From Streptomyces antioxidans (GTDB taxonomy: Bacteria > Actinomycetota > Actinomycetes > Streptomycetales > Streptomycetaceae), in contig NZ_LAKD02000032.1 of NCBI RefSeq assembly GCF_000968685.2, positions 1 to 64,000 of the forward strand: 64,000 nt of DNA. The letters run 5' to 3'. The stretch's first letter is position 1. Each line of letters starts with the position of its first letter. A model generated the notes under the pieces. It ran no database searches. It was not told the origin of the DNA and worked only from the letters and a program-made list of their open reading frames with translations. The translations under genes were made by a program, and so were the position numbers. Below are positions 43,099-51,635 of this stretch, in pieces.

Positions 43099-44250
43099 TC
43101 AGGACCAGGCCAGGTCCAGGGATTCGGCGCGGATGCGCTCCTCGTCGACCTCGACGCCGAGGCCGGGACCGGAGGGGACGGTGGCGGTGGCCGCGACGAT
43201 GTCCAGGTTCGCCACGTAGAGGTCGGCCAGCAGCTCCGGTCCGTTCAGCTCGGCGGGCAGGGCCAGTTCCAGCTGGCTGAAGAGGTGCAGCGCGGCCGCA
43301 AAGCCGATACCGCAGTCGGTCAGCCCGCTGGCCAGCACCTCAAGTCCGCCCGCCAGGGCGACCTGGGCGGTCTTCAGGGCGTTGCGCAGCCCGCCGGATT
43401 TGCAGATCTTGACGACCACCAGATCGGCGGCGTCCAGGCGGAGGGTGCGGGCCAGGTCCTGGGCGGTGAAGCTGCCCTCGTCGATGGCCACCGGCAGGCC
43501 GATCAGGTCCCGCACCCGGCGCAGGGCGAGGATGTCGGTGCCCGGCACGGGCTGCTCCACACACGTCAGGTGCGGCACCTCGCGCACCGCGTCCAGCAGA
43601 CGGGTGAGGGCGGTCGGCCGGTAGGACTGATTGGCGTCCAGCCAGAGGGGTTTGCCCGCGGCGACCTCCGCGACGGCGGTGATGGCCGCGGTGTCCGCGG
43701 CGGGATCGCCGCCGATCTTCACCTTGTAGGCGGTGTAGTCCGAGGACTGCTGGGCGTGTTCCCGGACGGCGGCGGGCTCGCCCACCCCGATGGCCGAGCA
43801 GAGCGGCACCGTGTCCCTGAGCTTGCCGCCCAGCAGGGCGTGGACCGGCAGCCCGGCCAGTTTGCCGGCCGCGTCGTGCAGGGCGATGTCCACCGCGGCG
43901 CGGGCGAACGGAAAGCCGTTGGAGACCGCGGGGCTCAGCCGGCGGCGGGCCCGGGTGTGGAACAACTCCACGTCGAACGGGGTGAGTTCGAGGAGGATGG
44001 GGGCCAGATGGCGCTTGATGACGACGGCCATCGTCTCGGCGGTCTCATAGCTCCAGCTGGGCAGGGCGCGCTGTTCGCCCCAGCCGACCACCCCGTCCTC
44101 GGTGGTCAGCTTGACGAAGATGACCGATCCCGCCTGATCGGGGGCGCCTCCCGGCTGACCGGGGGCGCCGACGGCGCCGCTGCCCAGGACGAACCGCCGG
44201 GCGAACGGCACGGCCACGGGGAAGACCTCGACCGCCGTGATACGCGACAT
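43099..44250 (-). CDS. Enolase-superfamily enzyme, muconate-lactonising (MLE) subgroup
   Basis: A 383-aa protein of the MLE subgroup, marked by the Lys-x-Lys in YKVKIGG on strand 2 and a second catalytic Lys in VKICKSGG on strand 6, with metal ligands in WLDANQSY, CVEQPVPG and AIDEGSF. The subgroup covers cycloisomerases, dipeptide epimerases, succinylbenzoate synthase-like, and hydroxyproline-type enzymes. Placed in a sugar-type ABC operon between a 2-hydroxyacid dehydrogenase and a binding protein, it probably dehydrates, epimerises or lactonises the imported acid. Start ATG 44250. Reaction not assigned. Confidence 0.85.
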   Translation of the reverse strand: MSRITAVEVFPVAVPFARRFVLGSGAVGAPGQPGGAPDQAGSVIFVKLTTEDGVVGWGEQRALPSWSYETAETMAVVIKRHLAPILLELTPFDVELFHTRARRRLSPAVSNGFPFARAAVDIALHDAAGKLAGLPVHALLGGKLRDTVPLCSAIGVGEPAAVREHAQQSSDYTAYKVKIGGDPAADTAAITAVAEVAAGKPLWLDANQSYRPTALTRLLDAVREVPHLTCVEQPVPGTDILALRRVRDLIGLPVAIDEGSFTAQDLARTLRLDAADLVVVKICKSGGLRNALKTAQVALAGGLEVLASGLTDCGIGFAAALHLFSQLELALPAELNGPELLADLYVANLDIVAATATVPSGPGLGVEVDEERIRAESLDLAWS

Positions 44251-44321
44251 GGTGAAGGGGCTCCTGTCATGAGGTCGATGGCGTGAACGAGCGGATACCG
44301 AGCGCCGGGGGCCGGAGTCGG

Positions 44322-45308
44322 TCAGGCGGCGATGGGCCAGGAGGCGGGGTCCACGAAGCTCGGACCGCGGACCCCCTTGTCCAGCCAGTCGGCCACATCG
44401 GCCAGCACATATCCGGCCAGCGCCAGATGCCCGTCCACGGTGTCCCCGGCGATATGCGGGGTGAGCAGCAGATTCGGGCAGTTCAGCACGGGCTCGCCGA
44501 GCCGCGGCGGCTCGGGCTCGAAGACATCCAGCGCGGCGAACAGCCGCCCCGCCAGAGCCTGTTCGAGCAGCGCACCCTGGTCGACGGCCGCTCCCCGGGC
44601 GGAGTTGACGACCACGGCGTGGTCGGGGATCCGCTCGATCAGCCGGGCGCTCACCAGCCCATGGGTGTCGGGCAGGTCGGGCACATGGACGGAGACGAAC
44701 GGGCAGCCAAGGGCCTCCTCGAGCGTGGCGGTCCGCACCCCCAGCGCGGCGGCCGCATCCTGGTCCAGATACGGGTCGTACACCACCACTTCGCAGCGGA
44801 ACGGCCTGAGCAGGGTGATCAGGGCGCGGGCGGTGGAGCTCGCACCGAGAACGCCCACCCGGCGGCCGCTGAGTTCACCGCCGCGGAAGCCGCTCTGCTT
44901 CCAGCCGCCCGCGCGCATCGCGGTGTCGAACAGCGGCAGCCGGCGGGCCAGGGTGAGCATCGCCGCCAGGCAGTACTCCCCGACGGACCAGGCGATCCGC
45001 CCGGCGGCCGAGAAGACCGCGACGCCCTGGTCAAGCACCTCGCGGTCGATGAGCCTCTTCACCGTCCCGGCGGCGTGGGCCACCACCCGGGGGCCATCGC
45101 CACCGGCCCAGATCGCCGGGTCCAGACGGGGCGTGCCCCAACTGGTCAGCAGCACATCGCTACCGGCGGCGAGCCGGGCCACCACGTCCGCGGTCAGCGG
45201 TTCATCGGCCCAGCTCACCTCGTAACGCCGCGCCATCAGCCGCCGTGTCTCGGCGCTGATCACATCGGCAGCACGCTGGGGGGTCATGGCGACGGCGAGT
45301 CTGGACAA
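44322..45308 (-). CDS. D-2-hydroxyacid dehydrogenase family protein
   Basis: A 328-aa NAD(P)-dependent dehydrogenase. The Rossmann loop reads GVLGASSTARALITLL, slightly off the usual GxGxxG. Catalytic Arg is in VNSARGAAVDQGALL, Glu in DVFEPEPPR and His in LLLTPHIAGDT, so the active site is complete. It is the first gene of the six-gene operon, divergent from the LysR regulator. Expected reaction: interconversion of a 2-hydroxy and 2-oxo acid derived from the imported substrate. ATG at 45308; a GTG or ATG a few codons inside (MTPQRAAD) may be the true start. Confidence 0.85.
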   Translation of the reverse strand: MSRLAVAMTPQRAADVISAETRRLMARRYEVSWADEPLTADVVARLAAGSDVLLTSWGTPRLDPAIWAGGDGPRVVAHAAGTVKRLIDREVLDQGVAVFSAAGRIAWSVGEYCLAAMLTLARRLPLFDTAMRAGGWKQSGFRGGELSGRRVGVLGASSTARALITLLRPFRCEVVVYDPYLDQDAAAALGVRTATLEEALGCPFVSVHVPDLPDTHGLVSARLIERIPDHAVVVNSARGAAVDQGALLEQALAGRLFAALDVFEPEPPRLGEPVLNCPNLLLTPHIAGDTVDGHLALAGYVLADVADWLDKGVRGPSFVDPASWPIAA

Positions 45309-45352
45309 CCTGGCTCCTCGGACGGGCTCGGCGCGGATCTGGCCTGGCGGTC

Positions 45353-45374
45353 GTCATGACCGTAGGGTCACGAC
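45353..45374. promoter_or_regulatory. Dyad between LysR gene and the sugar operon
   Basis: GTCATGACC (45353-45361) and GGTCACGAC (45366-45374) form an inverted repeat with one mismatch and a 4-base spacer, in the 114-base divergent gap. This is the likely LysR binding site. Confidence 0.55.
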
Positions 45375-45422
45375 GCCATGCCCGTCCAAGCCCACTTTCG
45401 CATCGCCCCATACCGTGAGGGC

Positions 45423-46343
45423 ATGAACCTCTCCCTGCAGCAGCTCCGCGGCTTTGTGGCGGTGGCGGAGGAGCGGCACTTCGGCCGCGCCGCCGCCCGA
45501 CTCAACATGACCCAGCCCCCGCTGACCCGTCAGATCCAGGCGCTGGAACGCACCCTGGACGTCGTCCTGTTCGAGCGCACCGGACGTGGCGCCCGGATCA
45601 CCGCGGCGGGCCGGGTCTTCCTCGACCACTGCCACCGGGTGCTGGCCCTGCTGGAGGCCGCGCCGAACGCCACCCGCCGCGCCGCCGAGGGCCGCACCGG
45701 CACCCTGCGGCTGGCGTTCACCGCGATCGGCGCGTACGCCATCCTGGCCGATGTGCTGGACCTGGTGAAGCGGCATCTCCCCGATGTCGCGGTCGAGTTG
45801 ACCGAACTGGTCAGCCCCGATCAGTTCGCCGCCCTCTCGGAGCTGCGCATCGACCTGGGTCTGGTGCGGCCGCCCATCCCCGAGGGGTACGACTCGCTCC
45901 TGGTCCACTCCGAGGCCCTTGTCCTCGCGGTGCCCTCCGGCCATCCGCTGGCCCATGACGACGGCGACGCCCCGGTCGCCCTGACCGAGGTGGCCGATGA
46001 CTACATCGGCTACAGCCCCGAGGGCTCCCGCTATCTGCACGACATCTGCGCCGCGATGATCGGCGTGGACCGCTACGCCGTCAGCCAGTTGACCTCCCAG
46101 GTCCCCACCATGCTCGCCCTGGTCCGCGCGGGCCTGGGCTGCGCCCTGATCCCCCGCTCGATCATGACCATGGGCGTCCATGGCGTCCGCTACCGCGAAC
46201 TGGCCCCGGCCGACGCCCACTCCGTCACCCTCCACGCCTGCTGGAGCCCCGACAGCCCGAACCCGGCCCTCCGGCGGCTGGTGGACGTCCTCGGCAAGGA
46301 GCGCCCGGGAGACCGCTGTGAGATAGGCCATATGCGGCGGTAA
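45423..46343 (+). CDS. LysR-family transcriptional regulator
   Basis: A 306-aa LysR regulator with the N-terminal winged HTH (LQQLRGFVAVAEERHFGRAAARLNMTQPPLTRQIQALERTL) and a periplasmic-binding-type effector domain. Start ATG 45423 after TGAGGG; an upstream in-frame ATG at 45378 would include the dyad. It is divergent from the six-gene ABC/dehydrogenase operon and should switch it on in response to the substrate or an intermediate. Confidence 0.93.
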   Translation: MNLSLQQLRGFVAVAEERHFGRAAARLNMTQPPLTRQIQALERTLDVVLFERTGRGARITAAGRVFLDHCHRVLALLEAAPNATRRAAEGRTGTLRLAFTAIGAYAILADVLDLVKRHLPDVAVELTELVSPDQFAALSELRIDLGLVRPPIPEGYDSLLVHSEALVLAVPSGHPLAHDDGDAPVALTEVADDYIGYSPEGSRYLHDICAAMIGVDRYAVSQLTSQVPTMLALVRAGLGCALIPRSIMTMGVHGVRYRELAPADAHSVTLHACWSPDSPNPALRRLVDVLGKERPGDRCEIGHMRR

Positions 46344-46473
46344 GTAACGGTCCAAAGATATAGAAACGGCCGCCGGACCATTGAGCAGAGGGCCTTCGTG
46401 ATCCGTATTCGCCGGTGCACGTACGGGCAGCCACTGCTCCGCTCAACGACCGGCGTCCCCGCCAGGAGGTTCT

Positions 46474-47292
46474 ATGCGATCCCGGTACTTCGTGACAGGT
46501 ACCTCCCTCCTCATAGGTTCCGTGGTGGTCACCCTCGGTGTCATCATGTCGCCCGTCCTGACGGGTGTGCAGCAGACGAACCAGGCGAACCTGGCGAAGA
46601 CGAGCTCGACCCAGTACGGACCGCTCACCGGCGCCGACCGGGACTTCGTGGTCAAGGTCAGGCTGGCCGGGCTGTGGGAGTACCCCGTCGGTGAGCTGGC
46701 CCTCAAGAGGGGCACCACGGCGGCGGTGCAGACGGCCGGTGAACACCTGATCGTGGGGCATGCGCAACTGGACGACGCCGCACGGGACATCGCGCCCAAA
46801 CTCGGCATCACCCTCCCCAACAAGCCCACGCCGCAGCAGCAGGGGTTCCTGGACACCCTGACGGCCGCCACGGGCAAGAACTTCGACGGCCAGATGGCCC
46901 AGATCCTGCGCATCACCCACGGCCAGATCTTCAGCGCCATCGCCAAGATCCGGGCGACCAGCAAGAACACCCTGGTGCGGCAGCTCGCCACCCAGGCCAA
47001 CAACACGGTGCTTGACCACATCACCCAGATGGAGAACACCGGGATGGTCGACTACGAGCGGCTTCCCGCCCAGATCACCGCGACCCCGACCCAGGGCCCG
47101 GACTTCACCAAGCCGGTGCTGCCCAAGCCCGGTGAGCCCACGGTCGTCCTGAAGAAACCGGCCTCGCTCGAGGGCAAGGGTGAACCGCCCACGCCGTCCC
47201 CGCCCGCCCCGGTCGACGACGCGCCGGGCTCCTCGGCCTCCCCGGCCACTCCGGAGGCCACCTCCTCCCCCGCCGCGTCCGCCGTGCGGTAA
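46474..47292 (+). CDS. Exported DUF4142 protein
   Basis: A 272-aa protein with an N-terminal signal or anchor (about 7-30), a DUF4142 domain (about 50-190: DRDFVVKVRLAGLWEYPVGELALKRG, VQTAGEHLIVGHAQLDDAARDIA, LRITHGQIFSAIAKIRAT) that folds as a ferritin-like four-helix bundle, and a C-terminal Pro/Ser/Ala-rich tail (about 205-272). The ferritin metal ligands are not obvious. Function is unknown; such proteins are common on actinomycete surfaces. Start ATG 46474 after CAGGAGG. Confidence 0.85.
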   Translation: MRSRYFVTGTSLLIGSVVVTLGVIMSPVLTGVQQTNQANLAKTSSTQYGPLTGADRDFVVKVRLAGLWEYPVGELALKRGTTAAVQTAGEHLIVGHAQLDDAARDIAPKLGITLPNKPTPQQQGFLDTLTAATGKNFDGQMAQILRITHGQIFSAIAKIRATSKNTLVRQLATQANNTVLDHITQMENTGMVDYERLPAQITATPTQGPDFTKPVLPKPGEPTVVLKKPASLEGKGEPPTPSPPAPVDDAPGSSASPATPEATSSPAASAVR

Positions 47293-47312
47293 CACGCCGT
47301 CAGGGCCGCTCC

Positions 47313-48668
47313 TCAACGCACCAGGCAGGGCCGCTTGTTGTCGAAGGTCCAGCCCGGGATGAGATAGCGCATCCCGACCGCGTCGTCCCGCGCCCCCAGC
47401 GCCTTCTCCTGGTAGAGGGCGTGGGCGGCGAGGAGCCTGTCGCGGTCGAGCCGGATGCCAAGACCGGGGGCGTCGCGGACGGCGATCTCGCCACCGGCGA
47501 TCCGCGGCGGCTCGACGGTGAGCCGTTCCAGCCCCTCCTGCCAGATCCAGTGGGTGTCCAGGGCGTTGTACGCGCCCGGGGCGGCGGCTCCGCAGTGGGC
47601 CACCATCGCCAGGGAGATGTCGAAGTGGTTGTTGGAGTGGCAGCCCCAGGTCAGGCCCATCTCATGGCAGAGCTGGGCCACCCGCACCGACCCCTGCATG
47701 GTCCAGAAGTGGGGGTCGGCCAGCGGGATGGAGACGGACTGCAGCGCCAGCGCGTGGGTCAGCTGCCGCCAGTCCGTGGCGATCATGTTGGTGGCGGTGG
47801 GCAGTCCGGTGGCGCGCCGGAACTCGGCCAGGACCTCCCGGCCGGAGAAGCCGTCCTCGGCGCCGCACGGATCCTCCGCGTAGGCGAGCGTGGAGAGCAG
47901 CGGACGGCACAGCTCGATCGCCTCGCGCAGCGACCAGGCGCCGTTGGGGTCGAGGGTGATACGGGCCTCGGGGAACCGCTCCTTGAGCGCCCGTACCGCC
48001 TTGACCTCCTCTTTCCCCTCCAGGACCCCGCCCTTGAGCTTGAAGTCAGCGAAGCCGTAGAGGTCATGGGTGGCCTCGGCCTGGCGGACGATCGCCTCGG
48101 GGGTCAGCGCCTCCTCGTGGCGGATGCGGTACCACTCGGCGTCGGCGCCGGGCTCCCGGACGTACTCCAGATCGGTGCGGTCGGGGTCGCCGACGTAGAA
48201 CAGGTAGCCCAGGACCCGTACCGCGTCGCGCTGCTTGCCGTCGCCCAGGAGCGCCGCGACGGGCACCTCCAGATGCTGTCCGAGGAGGTCCAGCAGGGCG
48301 GATTCGACGGCGGTGACGGCGTGCACGGTGGTGCGCAGATCGAAGGTCTGGGTGCCCCGGCCCCCGGCGTCGCGTTCGGCGAACCGCTGCCCGATCTCGC
48401 GCAGCACCCGCTTGTAGTCGCCCACCCGCGCCCCGATGACGAGGGACGCGGCGTCCCGCAGCGTCTGGGTGATCTTCTCCCCGCCGGGCACCTCGCCCAG
48501 TCCGGTACGGCCCTCGGAGTCCTCGATGACCACCACGTTGCGGGTGAAGTAGGGGCCGTGGGCGCCGGAGAGGTTCAGCTCCATGCTGTCCCGCCCGGCG
48601 ACCGGATAGACGGAGAAGGAGATGACGGTCGGCTGGCTCATCGTGGCGTCCTTGGGGGTGTCAGACAT
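47313..48668 (-). CDS. gudD: Glucarate dehydratase (enolase superfamily)
   Basis: A 451-aa glucarate dehydratase. Key residues are present: Lys-x-Lys in FKLKGG (210, 212), Asp240 and Asn242 in LDPNGAW, Glu265-Asp266 in YAEDPCG, Asn294 in ATNMIATDW and the HSNNHFD motif at 344-350. It turns D-glucarate into 5-keto-4-deoxyglucarate. Its ATG overlaps the stop of the permease gene upstream by 8 bases, so uptake and first step are coupled. The aldolase or dehydratase for the next step is not in the window. Confidence 0.93.
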   Translation of the reverse strand: MSDTPKDATMSQPTVISFSVYPVAGRDSMELNLSGAHGPYFTRNVVVIEDSEGRTGLGEVPGGEKITQTLRDAASLVIGARVGDYKRVLREIGQRFAERDAGGRGTQTFDLRTTVHAVTAVESALLDLLGQHLEVPVAALLGDGKQRDAVRVLGYLFYVGDPDRTDLEYVREPGADAEWYRIRHEEALTPEAIVRQAEATHDLYGFADFKLKGGVLEGKEEVKAVRALKERFPEARITLDPNGAWSLREAIELCRPLLSTLAYAEDPCGAEDGFSGREVLAEFRRATGLPTATNMIATDWRQLTHALALQSVSIPLADPHFWTMQGSVRVAQLCHEMGLTWGCHSNNHFDISLAMVAHCGAAAPGAYNALDTHWIWQEGLERLTVEPPRIAGGEIAVRDAPGLGIRLDRDRLLAAHALYQEKALGARDDAVGMRYLIPGWTFDNKRPCLVR

Positions 48669-49998
48669 TGAGCGCTTCGAGGGCGGCCTCTACGGCCAGC
48701 ACGCCGCCGAGGCCGAGGACCGCGAGCACGGTGGTGTAGGTGGTGCGCGCCTTGATGGCGTCGATGACGGAGAGGTTGAAGTACTCCTTGAACATCCAGA
48801 AGCCGGGGTCGTTCACATGACTGAACGCGATCGATCCGCAGGAGACGGCGAGGACCATCAGCTCGGGGTGGACTCCGCCGTTCTCCAGGAGCGGCTGCAC
48901 CACACCGGCGGCGGTGACCACGGCCACGGTGGCGGATCCGAGCGCCACCCGCAGGACGACGGCGATGAGCCAGGCGAGGACGATCGGCGAGATGGACCAG
49001 CCGTCGGTGAGGTCCTTGATGTAGTCGGATATCCCGCCCTCGACCAGGACCTGCTTGAACGCGCCCCCGGCCCCGATGACCAGCAGGATCATCGCCATCG
49101 CCTGGGCGGCGGAGTTGCAGGAGGCGCTGACCTCGGACAGGCTGCGGCCGATCCGCGGGCCGAAAGCCCACACCGCCAGCAGCAGGGTCAGCAGCAGGGC
49201 GATCGGCGCCGACCCGATGAAGGTGATGACGTGCAGGACCGGACCGGAGCCGGACACGGCCATGTCGGTCACCGCGGCGCCCGCGATCAGCACCACCGGG
49301 ACCAGGGCCACCGACAGCGACCAGCCGAGGCCCGGCATCTCCTCCTCGGTGAAGGTGCGCTCGGTGACCAGGCCCCTGGGGATCTCGGGGTCCATCCGGC
49401 GGACGAACGGCAGGCGCGGCCACACCAGGGCGATCAGCGCACCGGCCGGGACGGCGATGAACAGCCCGTAGAACAGGGTCAGGCCGACGGAGGCGTGGAA
49501 GGTCGAGGCCACCGCGATGGGCCCGGGGTGGGGCGGCAGGAAACTGTGCATGGTGGACAGGGCGATGGACATCGGAAGGCCGACCCACAGCAGGTTCTTG
49601 CGGGTGACCCGGACGATGGTGAACGCCACCGGCACGATGATGACGAAGGCCACCTCGTAGAACATGGTCACGCCGATGAGCATGGCGGTGACCACCATCG
49701 CCACCTGGACCCAGCGCAGTCCGAAGGTGTCGATGAGGGTGTTGGCTATGCGCTGGGCCGCGCCGCAGTCGCCCATGACCCGGCCGACCATGGCGCCCAG
49801 ACCGACGACGAGCATGGTGTCGCCGATCTGACCCCCGACGCCCTCCGCGAGGACATCGGGGATCTTCTCCGTCTCGACCCCCTGCACCAGCGCGACCCCG
49901 ACGGCCACGAGGAGCAGGGCGATGAAGCCGTTGAGCTTCAGCCTGGTCATGAGGAACAGCAGGATCGCCACGCTGATTCCGACGACGACTAGAGGCAT
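48661..49998 (-). CDS. gntP: Gluconate:H+ symporter family permease (GntP)
   Basis: A 445-aa membrane protein with about 12-14 hydrophobic segments. GntP family features are [69 protein letters not shown] and [19 protein letters not shown]. Start ATG 49998 after GGAAG; an earlier in-frame start extends into the operator. Being coupled to gudD it probably carries glucarate or galactarate rather than gluconate, replacing the usual GudP. Regulated from the AT-rich palindrome near 50.1 kb, by inference. Confidence 0.9.
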   Translation of the reverse strand: MPLVVVGISVAILLFLMTRLKLNGFIALLLVAVGVALVQGVETEKIPDVLAEGVGGQIGDTMLVVGLGAMVGRVMGDCGAAQRIANTLIDTFGLRWVQVAMVVTAMLIGVTMFYEVAFVIIVPVAFTIVRVTRKNLLWVGLPMSIALSTMHSFLPPHPGPIAVASTFHASVGLTLFYGLFIAVPAGALIALVWPRLPFVRRMDPEIPRGLVTERTFTEEEMPGLGWSLSVALVPVVLIAGAAVTDMAVSGSGPVLHVITFIGSAPIALLLTLLLAVWAFGPRIGRSLSEVSASCNSAAQAMAMILLVIGAGGAFKQVLVEGGISDYIKDLTDGWSISPIVLAWLIAVVLRVALGSATVAVVTAAGVVQPLLENGGVHPELMVLAVSCGSIAFSHVNDPGFWMFKEYFNLSVIDAIKARTTYTTVLAVLGLGGVLAVEAALEALNV

Positions 49999-50082
49999 GT
50001 CTTCCGTTCCCCTTTGAACTGCGGCCGGTCGAGCGGGAGGGTCGAACGGCTGCCAGACGGCCAAGGAGCCCACGTACATGCA

Positions 50083-50106
50083 CTCCGTCTATATATGCAG
50101 ATGGAG
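50083..50106. promoter_or_regulatory. AT-centred palindrome upstream of gntP-gudD
   Basis: CTCC (50083-50086) and GGAG (50103-50106) flank TATATAT; 18 of 24 positions match their complement. It is the only AT-rich spot in the gap and resembles GntR- or IclR-type operators. Confidence 0.5.
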
Positions 50107-50179
50107 GCTAGAGGGGTGAACACCACGGGTCAATGGGTAGGGCCATGGATCCGTGACCGGGGTCGGCGGGAAACGGGGC

Positions 50180-51430
50180 CTATCGGGCGCCGAACTCCAC
50201 CTCGGCGCCCGTCCAGGCACGGGCCCGCTCGCTGAGGGTGATGCCGAGACCGGGCCGCGCGGACACCCGCATCCGGCCGTCGCGGATCTCCAGCCGCTCG
50301 TTGAACAGCGGCTCCAGCCAGTCGAAGTGCTCCACCCACGGCTCCTGCGGATAGGCGGCCGCCAGATGGAGGTGGATCTCCATCGCGAAGTGCGGGGCGA
50401 GTTGCAGATGGTGGTGCTCGGCGAGGGTGGCCAGCTTGAGGAACTGGGTGATGCCGCCGATGCGCGGTGCGTCGGGCTGAATGATGTCCGCCGCGCCGTG
50501 GCGTATCAGCTCCCAGTGTTCGGCCACGCTGGCCAGCATCTCCCCGGTGGCCACGGGGGTGTCCAGCGAGGCGGCGAGGGCCGCGTGGCCGGGCGCGTCA
50601 TAGGCGTCCAGCGGCTCCTCGATCCAGACCAGGCCGAACTCCTCGAAGGCGCGCCCCATGCGCTGTGCGGTGGGGCGGTCCCACTGCTGATTGGCGTCCA
50701 CCATGAGCGGTACGTCGTCGCCCAGGTGCTCCCGTACGGCGGTCAGCCGGCGCAGGTCCTCCTTGCCGTCCGGCTGGCCCACCTTGATCTTGATACCGCC
50801 GATCCCGCTGGCCAGGGAGGCCGTCGCGTTCTCCAGCAGCTGCTCGGTCGGCGTGTGCAGAAAGCCACCGGAGGTGTTGTAGCAGCGGACGGTGTCACGG
50901 TGGGCGCCCAGCAGCTTGGCCAGTGGCAGCCCGGCCCGCTTGGCCTTGAGGTCCCACAGGGCGATGTCGAACGCCGCGATCGTCTGGGTGGACAGCCCGC
51001 TGCGGCCCACGGAGGCACCGGCCCACACCAGTTTCGTCCAGATCTTGGCGATGTCGCTGGGGTCCTCGCCGAGCAGGGTGGGCGCGATCTCCTGGGCGTG
51101 GGCGAACTGGCCGGGCCCTCCGGCGCGCTTGGAGTAGCTGAAGCCGATGCCCTCGTGCCCCTCCTCGGTGGCGAGTTCGACGAAGAGGAAGGCCACCTCC
51201 GTCATCGGCCTCTGGCGCCCGGTGAGCACCTTGGCGTCGCTGATGGGAGTGGCCAGGGGAAGGACGACCGAGGACACCCGGATCCAGGAGACCCGGTCGA
51301 GGGTTGCCTCACCTGCCTGCTGTGCGGGGTGCGCCGCCCCCGTCGTCTGCGTTGCCTGCGTTACCTGCGTTGCCTGCGTTACCTGCGTTACCTGCGTTGC
51401 CTGCGTTGCCGAATGCGATGTGGTCACCAC
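50180..51430 (-). CDS. L-talarate/galactarate dehydratase (enolase superfamily)
   Basis: A 416-aa enolase-superfamily enzyme close to Salmonella TalrD/GalrD. With a constant shift of 19 residues the known active-site set is present: Lys214 and Lys216 (GIKIKVG), Asp245 and Asn247 (VDANQQW), Glu271 (IEEP), Glu297 (TGEM) and His347 (APHFAMEIHLH). It should dehydrate galactarate and epimerise or dehydrate talarate, feeding the same pathway as gudD. The first 40 residues are a Thr-Gln repeat tail (seven A/V-T-Q units) unlike other members. Start GTG 51430. The gap of 180 bases to gntP suggests separate transcription. Confidence 0.85.
   Translation of the reverse strand: MVTTSHSATQATQVTQVTQATQVTQATQTTGAAHPAQQAGEATLDRVSWIRVSSVVLPLATPISDAKVLTGRQRPMTEVAFLFVELATEEGHEGIGFSYSKRAGGPGQFAHAQEIAPTLLGEDPSDIAKIWTKLVWAGASVGRSGLSTQTIAAFDIALWDLKAKRAGLPLAKLLGAHRDTVRCYNTSGGFLHTPTEQLLENATASLASGIGGIKIKVGQPDGKEDLRRLTAVREHLGDDVPLMVDANQQWDRPTAQRMGRAFEEFGLVWIEEPLDAYDAPGHAALAASLDTPVATGEMLASVAEHWELIRHGAADIIQPDAPRIGGITQFLKLATLAEHHHLQLAPHFAMEIHLHLAAAYPQEPWVEHFDWLEPLFNERLEIRDGRMRVSARPGLGITLSERARAWTGAEVEFGAR
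51347..51409 (-). repeat. Seven 9-bp tandem repeats at the start of the dehydratase gene
   Basis: Units CTGCGTTGC or CTGCGTTAC on the + strand encode Ala-Thr-Gln or Val-Thr-Gln. Unit number could vary by slippage without breaking the frame. Confidence 0.9.
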
Positions 51431-51635
51431 GTGTTGTCCCTGTGTGTGGGCCCGTAGGCGGGGCGAGTAGATGGCGTGGGGAGCGCATCATCGCACCGCG
51501 CGGCGACGGCCCGTTGGCACGGGCCCGGTCGCGCGGCCCGCCGCGTCGCCCGGCCCATCGGGCGGGGCTACGCTCGAAAGGGAGGGACACACGCGAAGGG
51601 GAGGGACTCGGTTCGCCTTCGAAGGGAGCGTTTCC

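Noticed and set aside
51304..51590. Minus-strand frame with Asn-Ala-Gly repeats over the 9-bp repeats
   Set aside because: Another frame of the same minisatellite; no ribosome site and no continuation.
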